DNA of 64,000 nt from assembly GCA_003996215.1 (NCBI GenBank), contig QJPP01003155.1:62001-126000 (forward strand), given 5' to 3'. The notes under the pieces are model-generated. The model saw only the letters and a list, made by a program, of their open reading frames with translations. It was not told where the DNA came from and searched no databases. This DNA comes from Jaltomata sinuosa (taxonomy: Eukaryota > Streptophyta > Magnoliopsida > Solanales > Solanaceae). This document shows positions 37,301-49,300 of this stretch, piece by piece. Both the position numbers and the translations under genes were made by a program. Each line of letters begins with the position of its first letter. The first letter of the stretch is position 1.

Positions 37301-40300
37301 TTTACCAACTTTTCACATTTGAAAAGTGTATTTTCATCAGAACAATTTAAATATTGTACAGTAAAATATATGTATAAGCATGAAATAAGATGGATGTGCA
37401 CATACCGCAAAATTTATAACGAACTTTAGTATGAGATCATTACATACAATGGATTGGGGAAAATGCACAATTTGTTGCCTAAAATTACATGTAATTTGCA
37501 GTGGCAGGTTATGTCATCATCATACTAAATTTATCTCAATGTTACATATTTACAAGTAAATATACAACGACAATGAACTTCTCTGTTTCCACATGGTAAC
37601 TTCTAATAGCAACTGCTCAATTACATTGTTTTTTTTTACCGAATTATTTCAGACAATTTTTTTATTAATAATCATTTGGAATAACATTTTTAGACCAGCA
37701 AATTTAGCATTTACTGCCCAGTATCGAATTGTATCAGTAAAAACCAAATCTATTCCCATTTGTCCAGCATAATTAGCATTAGGCACAGGAGTATATAAGC
37801 ATGATTAACCACTAAGTAGAACAACAATGCAGTATGTACCTCTTAGCGAGAACATTTTTGCAGCTGGTGCACGATGTGAAGGCATTGCAAGAGCTAAACC
37901 TTTAGGATCAAACATGTACAAGAAGCCATCTGAAACAACTGATACAAAATCACTTATTGAAAAACAACTAAGCAACCCCAGCCCATAGTTCATGGTATCA
38001 CCACGCAGACCCCAAGGAGGAAGAAACTGAAGTCCAGCTACTTCGTCTCTACTTAAGTTTGCCCCTTCAAGGATGACAACTAGTGCAGGCCCTTGAAAAT
38101 CACCTGCAAAATAAGAGGTTTCTAAAATGAAGACAAAAGGGCATCTACAGTGCGTAAAATCTAGTCTACTTACTTTCAAGAGATGCAGAACGTCGGAGGG
38201 GAGGTAGCACAGAAGTTATTCTTCAGAAAAGCTATAGAAGCAATTATACATATTACAAAGTACTTTTGTAATCTTTTAGGATGTCGGTTATTGGTTATGT
38301 TCTTACTGTGTTAGTAAATTATTCATGATCCGCTACCCTGTTTCAATTTATGTGAAACTATTTCCTTTTTAGTCCTTTTGAAAATAATGACCCTTTTCTG
38401 GGGTTTGAATCAAGGGTGACTAAAAAGTTTCAAAACTAAGAAAAAGTGACACAAGTCTTAATTATTTAGTGGAGGTGACAATTTTAAGATTAGTGTTAAT
38501 GACACTAATTTTAAAAACCCCAAGTTTTATTATTTACACAAAGGCCCTACTATACCCCCCCCCCACCCCTCCCCCTCCCCCACCACCCTCCCCACCCCTT
38601 ATGCTGCCGCCACCGCCACCTTCTCCTCCACTAATACCACTCCCTCCTCCTCCTCCTCCTCCTCCTCCACCACCACCACCTCTTCCTCCCCCTCCAGCAC
38701 TACCATCTTTTCTTCCTCCTCTTCCATCACCATCACTACCACCGGCGTAACAACCATCACTTCCTCCTTTGCCGTCACCACCAGCACCACCACTCCGTCA
38801 TAACCACCATCTCCGTCGCTGGCTCCTCCTTCACCTCACTTTCTGCCAGAAAATCAAGCAAGTGTCGAAGTTTCTACAGCAAGTGTCGAAGTTGCTACAG
38901 CAAGTGTCGAAGTTGCAGCAGCAACTACAGTAGTTGTTGCAACAATTACCGTAGTTATTGCAACATAGCAACTACCGTAGTTGTTGTAGCAGCTATCGTA
39001 GTTGCTGCAACAATTACAGAAGTTGTTGCAGCAACTACAGTAGTTGCTTGATTTTCTGCAGAATTTCTTCAATGACTTAAAAAAATTCAAAATTTATTTC
39101 CAAAATTCTCAAAATCAAAACAAAACGGACCGTAAAAGTAAGAACAAAAAGGAGAAAAAAAAAAGAACGCAATAAAAAGGATGAACGTGACGGCAACAGC
39201 GGCGACAAAGACGACAAAGAAGAAAAAGAAGAAAAAGAAGAAGAAGATATGAAGGGAGAGAGAGAGAAAGAAGAAAAAGAAAATGCAGGGAGAGAAATCT
39301 GGAGAGAGAAAGAAAGAAAGGTATGGAGCAGAGGATGTCAATCATCTATTTCTTCATTGTACCCTCACTTTGCAGCTATGGAGCTTCTTTTCTCAACATT
39401 ATAGGGGTTAAATGGACAATGTAAGAAACCGCCAATTTAAATGAAGTTTGGGATAAGATAGAAAAGTTAAATGCTCTCAGGCACATTCCCCTAAAACTCT
39501 CTCTCTCCTACTTTCTAGGAGAGAGAGAACCATCTTTTCGGTGGGTTGCCTGAGAACCACCAACCCCTTCCAAGACTCTATAGCTATCTCATTCTGCGAT
39601 AGCTTTCTTTCTTCATCCTTCCGGTCCTTGAACAGGATCTATTTTACAGCTGGTTTCAAGTCTTTTGACATCACTAGATGCAGGGGCGGAGCTACAGTGT
39701 AACACGGGGGTTCGGGCGAACCCAGTAGCTTTTGCGTAGATCTAGTATTTGTACTAAAAAATAAAGAAACATATATGTATGTTTACGTGTGAACCCATAT
39801 ACAAAGACTTGCCAATAGCTCAGTGGTACGCCCGCAGCTTCCAAGTTTCCTTGTTTCTGCGAGATATGGGTTCGAAACTTGGTACCCGTGTCCTTTTTTC
39901 TGTTAAACTTTTCCTCAGTTTCTTGTAGGTTTTCCCTATATGCAATTTTTCTATTTAAAAAAAAACTAATACTTAAAAAAAAAAAAAAAGGAAAAGAGAA
40001 TATACAATAACGCTCAGTTTCTCACAGGCTGTTTTCTTTTTTCTATATGCATTTTTTTCAAAAAAAAAAACTAATAATTGTAAAATACAAATTGTAGTAA
40101 AGTCGTCTTAAAATTGTCCAGTCTTAAAATTCAGAACCCACTGACTTGAAATCCTGGCTCCGCCTCAGACTAGATGGATGTCCACTGAGGAAGTTTGGTT
40201 CGACTGGGTGGAAAGAAGTAGGAATATGATGAGAAGAATAACTCTCCGCAAAAAGGTGATGGAGTGGATATGCTTTATTTTGAAAGAAGCCTCAACTGAC

Positions 40301-43300
40301 AACAAGAATCTTGTGAGGAGATGGAGGACAAAGGATCAGATGGCAGAGTATTTTGGAACAAGGAAGTTTAATGCTCATGGAAGGTACATGAGTATCTTGT
40401 CCCTCAAGGGTGTGGATAGAGCAGTCATCATCCTTCCAGAAGCCTTCAATGCTGGATGGAGAGACATTTCTGTTAAAATAGGAAAATTCATTAATGACCC
40501 CTCATCATTGCTCTTAAAACCTCCCCACAGAAGTTTTGACACTAACTACCCGTATGCGGTATGCCAAGGTAGTTGAAGATAGTAAATGGCAGCCACATAA
40601 ATCCAAGAAGACATAAATCACTTCAATAGAAGGATCCACAGCTAGTACACTTGAGCATGACAGAGGTATACTTGGAAGATGCATTATTGGCTCTTCTGGC
40701 TCTGAGATGCCAACCCTCTCTGATGTCAGGAGGTGGGCTTCATCAACATGGAAGAAAGCTTTTGGGATCAATATTTACGAGAAGCTGGGAAACCTGTTTC
40801 TCTTTGAGTTCCCCAATAGGAACATGGCTGACCAGATTCTTCAAGGTGTGTGGACTTGGAGAAAATCTAGGGAAAGTTGGAATGGTGGAACTCTATTGCA
40901 GGGTGTATACCAAATGAACCGAAGATCAAATCGACATGGATCAGAGCGATAGGGCTTCCTCTGCATCTATGGTCGCATGAAAGTTTTCAGCAAATAGGAG
41001 ACCTTTGTGGTGGGTGGAAATCAACAGAGAAGGAGACAGAGTTGAAAAATCGCCTAAAATGGGCTCGAATTGAAGTTACAAGAGATGGCCGGAATATCCC
41101 TAGCGAAGTAACGATCTCAAAAGAAGGCATGAATTTTATAAGCCCTATCTGGCTGAAGAGAAAACCCCAGTTTGAGAGAATGCCGGAGAGTTTTTCGGCG
41201 AGAACAGATGAGGAAGACAGAGGACCGGTGCAAAGCTTTACCCAGCAGTTATTTGGATCCTATGATGTTATAGACACAGTTGGTATGTTGACAACTGTTG
41301 ACGAGAAGAGTCAAAGCCACATGGGAACTGCTATTTGAATTTTGAAAGTATTGTGGGGTCAAGTGAGGGGCTTCAAACCCAAGCTGAAAAGCTTGTTCTA
41401 GCACAGGTCTCCAAAAAAAATTGCATTGGGCCTGACCAAGCCCAAATCATCTTTAATGATATATTGGAGAAGCCCAATACTGAAAGATGGGATTTTATTT
41501 TAGAAGAACAAGTCTTGCCATCAGAGAACTCTCAGAATCACGCAAAACCTTTGAGGAGCTCTAATTTGAACATGCAGATGATTTCGACAAAGGTTGTCGA
41601 TGATCCAATATCGGAAAACGAGGGCAATTTGCAAGTATTATCGTCGGAGGAGGATATTTCCAAGTTCAACAAGGGGGAAGAAAGCGCGCAGGGGGAGGTT
41701 TCTCAACAATTAACAAAGTCTAACTCGTCTATCAATGGGGTTATCTCGGAAATAGAAGATGTGATGCCGCTACAATTTGAACATAAAGAATCACTACTGG
41801 AAAAGGAGATGGAGGCTACTGTATGGGTCCATCAAAACCTCCTGAAACTTAGTAAGATGTTCGGAGTAGACTTCAAAGGCCACGAAAAGGAAACTCTAGA
41901 ACTTGATCATGCAAATTGATGGAAGCAGGCAAACCAGAGGAATGGAACCTAATGTGGACATCAAGAAGACCAGAGGTAAGTGCTTGCAAGAATTGAAAAT
42001 TTTGATCACTTCCGATGTCAAATTTAAAAGCAGTGGAAACAGGGCAAAGGGGAAGTGGGAAAACCAGAATGATCAATGAAGCTCAAATTAGTTTCATGGA
42101 ATGTGAGGGGTCTAAACGACATGGGGAAGAAAAGGATAGTAAAAGATCAACTGTTGGATGGGAAGGCAGACATTGTTTGTCTACAAGAAACAAAACTAGA
42201 AGGAAATTGTCAAGACCATATTAATCAGATTGGGGGAGGAAGATGGACAAGATTTACTTGTCTAGAAGCCAGTGGCACTAGAGGGGGGGGATCATCATGG
42301 TGTGGGATTGCAAAGTATGGAAGGGTGAAGTACTGCAGATTGGTGCTTACTCCTTAACCTGCAAGTTTGAGGCACTTCTTCAGGACTTCTCATGTTATAT
42401 AACCGGTGTTTATGCACCAAATGGCAAAGTAGAAAGAAGACTAATCTGGGATGAATTGCAGGTTGTGAGAGGTTTGATGGAGGGTCCATGGGCAATTTGT
42501 GGTGACTTTAATGTTTGTCGATTCCAAGCTGAAAAAAGAAACTGCAAGAGGAGATTCTCTGCAATGTTGGAATTTTCAGATTTCATTGAATATATGGAGT
42601 TGATTGATACACAGCTTGAAGGTGGTTCTTATACATGGTTTAAAGGTGACAACCAAGAGGCTGCTTAAAGAATAGACAAAATTATGTTTTCTTCAGAATG
42701 GGATGGGAGCTTCAGAAACATCAAACAAATTCCATTGCAAAGGCTGATACCTGACCATGTGCCTATTGCACTTCAATGTGGTAGCTGGGAGATTGCTAAA
42801 TCCTTTTTCAAGTTCGAAAATTGGTGGTTGACCACAGAAGGTTTTATGGACAAGGTTAGAGGTTGGTGAATTCCTTTGAGTTCATTGGGAGGCCTGATTA
42901 TATCTTAGCCTCCAAACTCAAAGCTCTCAAAGGAAAGCTCAAAGAATGGAGTAGGAGTGAACAAGGGAACCTGAAATTACAGAAGTCTAGATTGCTTAAT
43001 CAAATGGCAGAGCTAGACTACATTATGGAGACCTGGACCCTGACAGAGGAGGACTAATCTAAAAGGCTGAGACTTTCTTGGAGCTTGAAGAAGTATAGAA
43101 GAATGAAGAGAGTGCATGGAGACAAAAATCAAGGGCCTTGTGGTTAAAGGAGGGTGACAAAAACACAGTTTTTCACCAAGTTGCAAATGCCCACAAGAGA
43201 TACAATCACATAGACCAACTAGAAGTGCAAGGGGAAACTGTAGTAGAGCCAGCAAGAATTAAAGAGATAATCAAATTCTACAGGAAGTTATACAGAGAGG

Positions 43301-46300
43301 AGGGAGATTGGAGACCAGAAGGAAACATTAACAACTACCCTACTATTACAGAAACAGAGAAAGTAGCTTTGCAGGAGAAGTTTGATAAGCAGGAAGTGTA
43401 TAATTGTCTCAAGTTGTGTGCAGCAGACAAAGCCCCAGGCCCTGATGGCTACACGATGGGATTCTACGTTAAGTGCTGGGAGGTTTTGAAGCATGACATT
43501 AAGGAAGCATTTCACAATTTCCATGCTCGGGAAATGTTTGAAAAAAGCTTCAATGCTACTTACATAGCTTTGATCCCAAAGAAGAAAGGGGCTAAGGAGC
43601 TGAAAGACTTCAGACCAATAAACCTTGTAGGAATTTCTACAAATTGATTTCAAAGGTACTAACAGATCGGTTGAAAAGAGTAGTGGACTCTTTAGTAGAC
43701 TCTCAACAGATGGCTTTTATTAGAGGAAGACAGATAATGAATGCAGTGTTGTTAGCTAATGAGGTCGTAGATTCAAGTATCACACAAGGAAAGCCTGGGA
43801 TTCTCAGTGAACTTGACATTGAGAAAGCTTATGACCATGTCAATTGGAGATTTATCCTAACAGTTCTAAAACATATTGGCTTTGGTGATAAATGGATTAA
43901 CTGGGTGGAGTTTTGCACATCAACAGTGGAATTTTCCATCCTCATCAATGGAGGGCCAGAAAGTTTCTTTGATGCTCACGGAGGAATTAGACAAGGAGAC
44001 CCTTTGTCCCCTTTTCTGTTCATTTTGGCTATGGAAGGACTCAATAGCATGATCAAGGTGGCCAATACAAACGGGTGGATCCAAGGTTTTGAAGTGGCCA
44101 GAAATAACAACCTAAGCATGGAGATCACTCACCTTTAGTATGTTGATGATACTTTAATTTTTTGTGATGCAGAAGAAGAACAGCTGAAGTATTTGAGAGT
44201 GATTTTAATCCTGTTTGAAGCCATCTCAGGTCTTCACATCAACAGAAGGAAGAGTTACATTTATCCCATCAACCAAGTGACTAACATGGAGCAGCTAGCC
44301 ATAATACTGGGAGGTGAAGTGGGTAATCTCCCTACTGTCTACTTGGGTATGCCTCTGGGAGCAAAGTCAATATCCAAAGGAATCTGGGACTCACTTTTGG
44401 AGAAATGAGAAGAAATTGACCAGGTGGAAGTCTCAGTATTTATTTTGGGGAATAGGCTTTACCCTGATAAATGTTGTTTTGGATGCACTGCCAACTTACA
44501 TGCTATCACTCTTCCCAATCCCTTCAGGAGTCATACAGAGATTGGATAAGACCAGGAGGTCCTTTATATGGCAAGGGAACAAGGAAAAGGGAGCTTTCCA
44601 CCTAGTCAAATGGAAGGACATTATCAGGAGTAAGAAACAAGGTAGGAGTAAGAGACAAGGTGGGCTTGGCATCAAGAACCTGAAACATCAGTGCAAGGCT
44701 CTAAAGCTTAAATGACTATGGAGATATTCTCAGGTACCTCAGACCCTATGGGGCAATGTCATAAAAAGCAAGTACGAAGAAGAAGATTGTTGGGTTTCCA
44801 AGGAAGTCACCACTCCATATGGAGTCAGTCTATGGAGATCAATCAGGGGCTTTTGGCCATTTCTTAAAAAATACTCAAATGTAAGAGTGTACAATGGAGT
44901 CAAGACTATGTTCCGGACAAATGGATAGGGACAAGGCCTTTGCAAGAGTTGTTCCCTGATCTATATGAACTGGCCCAAAATCAACACAAAACAGTACTAA
45001 GATGTGGACACAACAGCGATGGGATTTGAGGTTCAGAAGAGGGATGAATGACTGGGAGATCCCAAGAATGGTTGAATTATTCAAGCAGTTGGAGAGCTTT
45101 CAAGGGATGCAGGGAGTGGACTGCTTGTGGTGGAATGGACACGCTAAAGGACTCTATAAAGTCAGCACAGGGTATAAGTTACGGGATCAGATAGAGCCAC
45201 AGACTACTTTTTGGCCTTGGAAACATATTTGGAAGATCAAGATTCCTTATAAAGTTGCATGTTTCACTTGGCCTCTAGCTAAAGAAGCTGTCCTGACTCA
45301 TGAGAACTTGATAAAAAGGAAGATATCACTCTGCTCAAGATGTTTCTTATGTGAAAAGGAAGCTGAGACAGTAAATCATTTGTCCCTACACTGCAGAATC
45401 AGGGATCAACTATGGAAGATTTTCATCAGTCTCAGAGGCATAGCATGGTCAATGCCAAGAAAGATTGCTGACACTCTTTTTAGCTGGGAGGAAGCTGGAG
45501 TTGGATCAAGGAACAGAGAGAGATGGAGGATCATCCCTTCATGTATATGGTGGACAATTTGGAAAGAAAGAAATGATAGATGTTTTGAGGATAGAAGCAA
45601 TTCAGTACAGAAGATTAAGCTAAACTGTATTTTGTTATTCTGCTTTTGGTGTACTAAACTGTACTCTGGTGATACAGAGTCAATCCTAGATGTCCTAGAT
45701 ACCATTTAGGTTTGATCTTAATTTTGGCATACATTGTATCTATTTTCACCTTTGTAAATATGGTTTTTCAGTACTAGCTAAGTACTGGTTTGAATACAAA
45801 AGTTACCTGTCTCAAAAAAAAAAAATGGACAATGTCAAGGACAACAAAAGAATTATTAGAGTGTTGGAATACCATCCCTTCAGTCATCTGGGAGACTCTT
45901 TCGAAAGAAAGGAACAGTAGAATTTTTAAAAGCAAATCAGAATCTCTAATTAGCATTAAATACAGATGTATATCTTCTCTTTTTTTTTTGGGTGCAACAT
46001 GGCCCTTGCAAATGACATTGAGGTTATGGTTGACTTTCTCAGCTCATAACATATGTCGTAATGCAGCCCTTGTCTATTTCTACAGCAGTTACTTTTTGCT
46101 AAATCAATATACTTACTTTAACAACCAAACAAAAAATTGCAGAGAAGAAAATAAGCATGCCATACAGCATGTGGTAGGTACTCCAAACTCGAGTGCACAC
46201 AGAAATCACATGTTTCTGCCCTTAAGACTGTCAGAGAAATAACCAATGAGTAGGAGGTTCAGAAAACTACATTACCTAGATTATGCTGCAGAAGGGACTG

Positions 46301-49300
46301 ACACCGATGTTCCCTTTTGTCAAAAATCAGATGAAGCTTTTTTGCTTTGCAGCAATCTGCCAACTCAAGTAGGTCGTATAAAAGGAAATCAGTTTTTCCA
46401 TACAACTCCAAAAGTTCACATATTTTTGTGTAATCCATGCATGGTAAGTCTTTTGTCATCTCTTCACTGACTAATGACACACTTCGAAGTGATTGAATAC
46501 CCAATCTGTCCGCAAGATTCTGGCTTATAGATGGATGAACAAGACGTTTTCCACCAACGGTGTTGCTCTCCATCCAAGGAGCATCGTTATAAACAAGATT
46601 CCCAGCACTCATAAGTACTCCAGAAGAATCAGGAAGTAATAAAGGAGTACTAGAAGCCTCAAACATTAAGCTATCCATGTTGCAATCTGCAATTGCTTCT
46701 AGCACATGATTGACAAAACTGAGTTGATCGGCAGAAAGGGGGAAGCCTTTCACATCATTTTGCAACCTTTGTAAAACATGGAAGTAATCAAAAACATCAA
46801 AACTGAGTCTAACACCCAACTCCACAAGCAAATCTCTGAAATCCGTTAACTCAGACGGTACAACATACAAGTACGGGCTGAATTTCACAGGAGAGTCAAA
46901 AGCAAGTACAGCAGGAGAAACAAAATCATCTCCTATCCAAACCCACCGAGCACCATCTAAGGTAGACTTGAGAACCTCGAAGTCGTTAATACCAATAAAT
47001 TCTTGCAACTGCGAATAAATTAAGAGCACCTGCTTCTGCAAACCTGAATCAAAATTAGGTGCTACATCTGAGCTTTCATTTACCTCCACATAGAATTTAG
47101 ATAGTCCAAGCAATTGTTCAGACAGAATCTCTATACTTGCGCGATTCATCCAACCAAGGTTATGTTGCAGATACTCTGAACATTGACCATCCAGGATATG
47201 CATCTTAGATGAAACCATCCACATCTGTGACTTGGGCCGAACATTAATTGGCATTGCAATATTTTTACCTGAGGCTAACCACGGCAATCCTCTGATAGGC
47301 GGATCTACAAGTACAGGACACCAACTGATGGATCTCAGTGCTGACCAAAATTCTTCTCCAGTCATATCGTCAATCCAGTTGCTGAGAAATGAAATAATTC
47401 CTGAGAGGTTGTCAGTAACATCAACAGCTCCTTCGACGCAAACACTAAGACATAACCCCTGAGAAGTTTCATTTCCAGTACTGGAGTCCCCGTCCTGTGC
47501 TGAGAGCTTTGATGCCACTGTGTCCAACAAGTAAAGCAACCTGCTACCATTCTTCACCGCTTCTAACTCTTCGGAATTATGCAACAATGCCACAGATGTG
47601 GCACAATCAAGCAAACCAGTAAAGCTTAAAGATTGCCGAAGCCCAAGGTTAACCAAAATATCAAGAAACTCAGGACTAGAGAACTTTTCAGATGGAAAGA
47701 AGGCACCTCCATGCAACAACATTTTCAGTTCTGGAATACGAGGATCATAAAGCCTACAGAAACATTACAGAGATTCCACAATCAAACAAGTAAGAACATA
47801 CTCCACATGTTACAGATATATAATATATGCACACACATGAGAGTGGATTGTATGTAGACCACATAGATACACCATACTAAATATATATTCGGTTAAAACT
47901 TTGAAGTAAAGGTCGAATAGGAGAAAGACTCTGAGCATTTTAATAATCCGACAAGAAGGTACCAAGTTGCTAACTCGTCAAAAATACTTTTTTCCCAAAT
48001 AAGCTGCAGTGAAGACATCCCTGCTGCTAGTAACAGATTATATGTGTTAGAACTTAGATTTACTCAACTACAAAAAAATATTAGTTACAGTGAGTATGTT
48101 GATCATGTAACGCAGGCACTTCATGTAGGTAGAAGTGTTAACCTCACAAAAACCAGATTTGGCGCAAGTAGGGGTGTCAATGGTACGGTTCGGGCGGTTA
48201 TTTTATAAAAGATTGAGAATTTCATGTGATATTACTCAAAAGAGACGGATATGATTGGAGGAACTGAATAGATCGGAGTAAATTGGAGGTATATTAGTAT
48301 CTCTAAGCAGGCATAGAAGGATGGATTCTGTGAAAAAGAATAGAGCAGAGAAATATCTAATACTTGATGGTATATGGCAAATACAAGGCACACTTATATC
48401 TATAGGTGTCAAAAATAATACAAATGATTTTTGTCTAATGTGGGATAATATCCACCTCCCGACGTTGCTGCATCGAAAAAAAGATCCAACTTAAGAACTT
48501 CACTAATACTCTAATCTACCATTCTACCACGCCCCCTTAAACTCAAAGTGGTGGAACCAACTTAAGTTTAATTGTTTTGAAAATATAAAGAGTAAATATC
48601 ATCAGAAAATATGTCAGAAAGCTTTCAAAAAATTGTTGTCACTGGAACCTCGCTGGAAAAGCTCTAGATGCCGGAACCATGCCATAGTAGTTGTTGTAAA
48701 AATTGTTGGAACGCCCTGCTAGAACAGTCACCAGAAGAAGCTGGTAACTGTGAAGGCACAGTGTTGCTGGAGCGATCACCGAAAGATGCATAATGACAAC
48801 AGAGTGGTGAACAAAAACAGGCCCAATCTCCTCGAAGCATTCACCGGAGTGACCAAGGAACCTTTCAGTAGAAATGGTTTCCTTAAACAGCGTGCTGCCG
48901 TCGGAGCTATCGATGAAAAGAAGTTTGCACTGGCGAAAAACGCGTCGTACGCTAAAGATATTACCAGACAGAAGCACAGTGCCACTGATAGCAGACACCA
49001 AAAAAGAAGCATAGTGCTGCTGAAACGATCACAGAAAAGAATCGCTGCTAAGGAAAACGGGGAAAAAAATGACAATTGTTAATCAACAAAAGACACGGTC
49101 CATGCAACGGCCTCACCAGTAGGGTGTTTTGATCTCTACTAAGATCACGTAGGACTTGATAACCATTTTAGGTAAAAGGAGCACTTAAGTGAAGATTTGG
49201 TGAACACAAGGCACACCTACTTACACTGTCCCAGACTCACAGAATACACATGTATGTTAGTTCAATGTGGGATCATATCCAACTCAAGAACCTATTCTTC

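Larger units (their letters stand above)
39423..45823 (+). mobile_element. Nearly full-length L1-type LINE (6.4 kb including a MITE)
   Basis: Bounded by AATGGACAATGT at 39411-39422 and 45824-45835 with a poly-A tail at 45814-45823. ORF1 (about 39640-41919) carries a DUF4283-like gag domain (AVIILPEAFNAGWRDISVKI, then WIRAIGLPLHLWS). ORF2 starts at 42076 with the endonuclease (LVSWNVRGLND, LQETK, ICGDFN). RT follows (LIPKKKGAKELKDFRPINLV, DIEKAYDHVNW, GIRQGDPLSPFLF, YVDD at about 44139), then the zinc-finger end. At least five frame changes and several stops make it inactive. It is antisense to the host gene in intron 4. Confidence 0.92.
39326..46050 (+). mobile_element. Older L1 LINE fragment (zinc-finger end of ORF2), split by the large LINE
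   Basis: 39326-39422 reads GAEDVNHLFLHC and LWSFF, and 45836-46050 reads SRTTKELLECWNTIPSVIWE and KERNSRIF. Both are consecutive parts of the plant L1 ORF2 C terminus. Only these two flanks belong to the older element. A one-base shift and later stops show it is dead. Confidence 0.78.

Noticed and set aside
39811..39890. Functional tRNA gene
   Set aside because: A and B boxes are present, but no complete cloverleaf or clear acceptor stem could be drawn.
42076..45709. LINE ORF2 as a functional reverse transcriptase gene
   Set aside because: At least five frame changes, and a stop directly before the YVDD motif; the element is dead.
46259..47722. Separate gene at exon 4 and others at exons 3 and 8
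   Set aside because: Splice sites, phases and repeat-unit order all join these blocks into one sacsin-like gene.
48750..49082. Plus-strand frame of 110 codons in intron 3
   Set aside because: No recognisable domain; it lies in a repeat-bounded block and has an equally long frame on the other strand.
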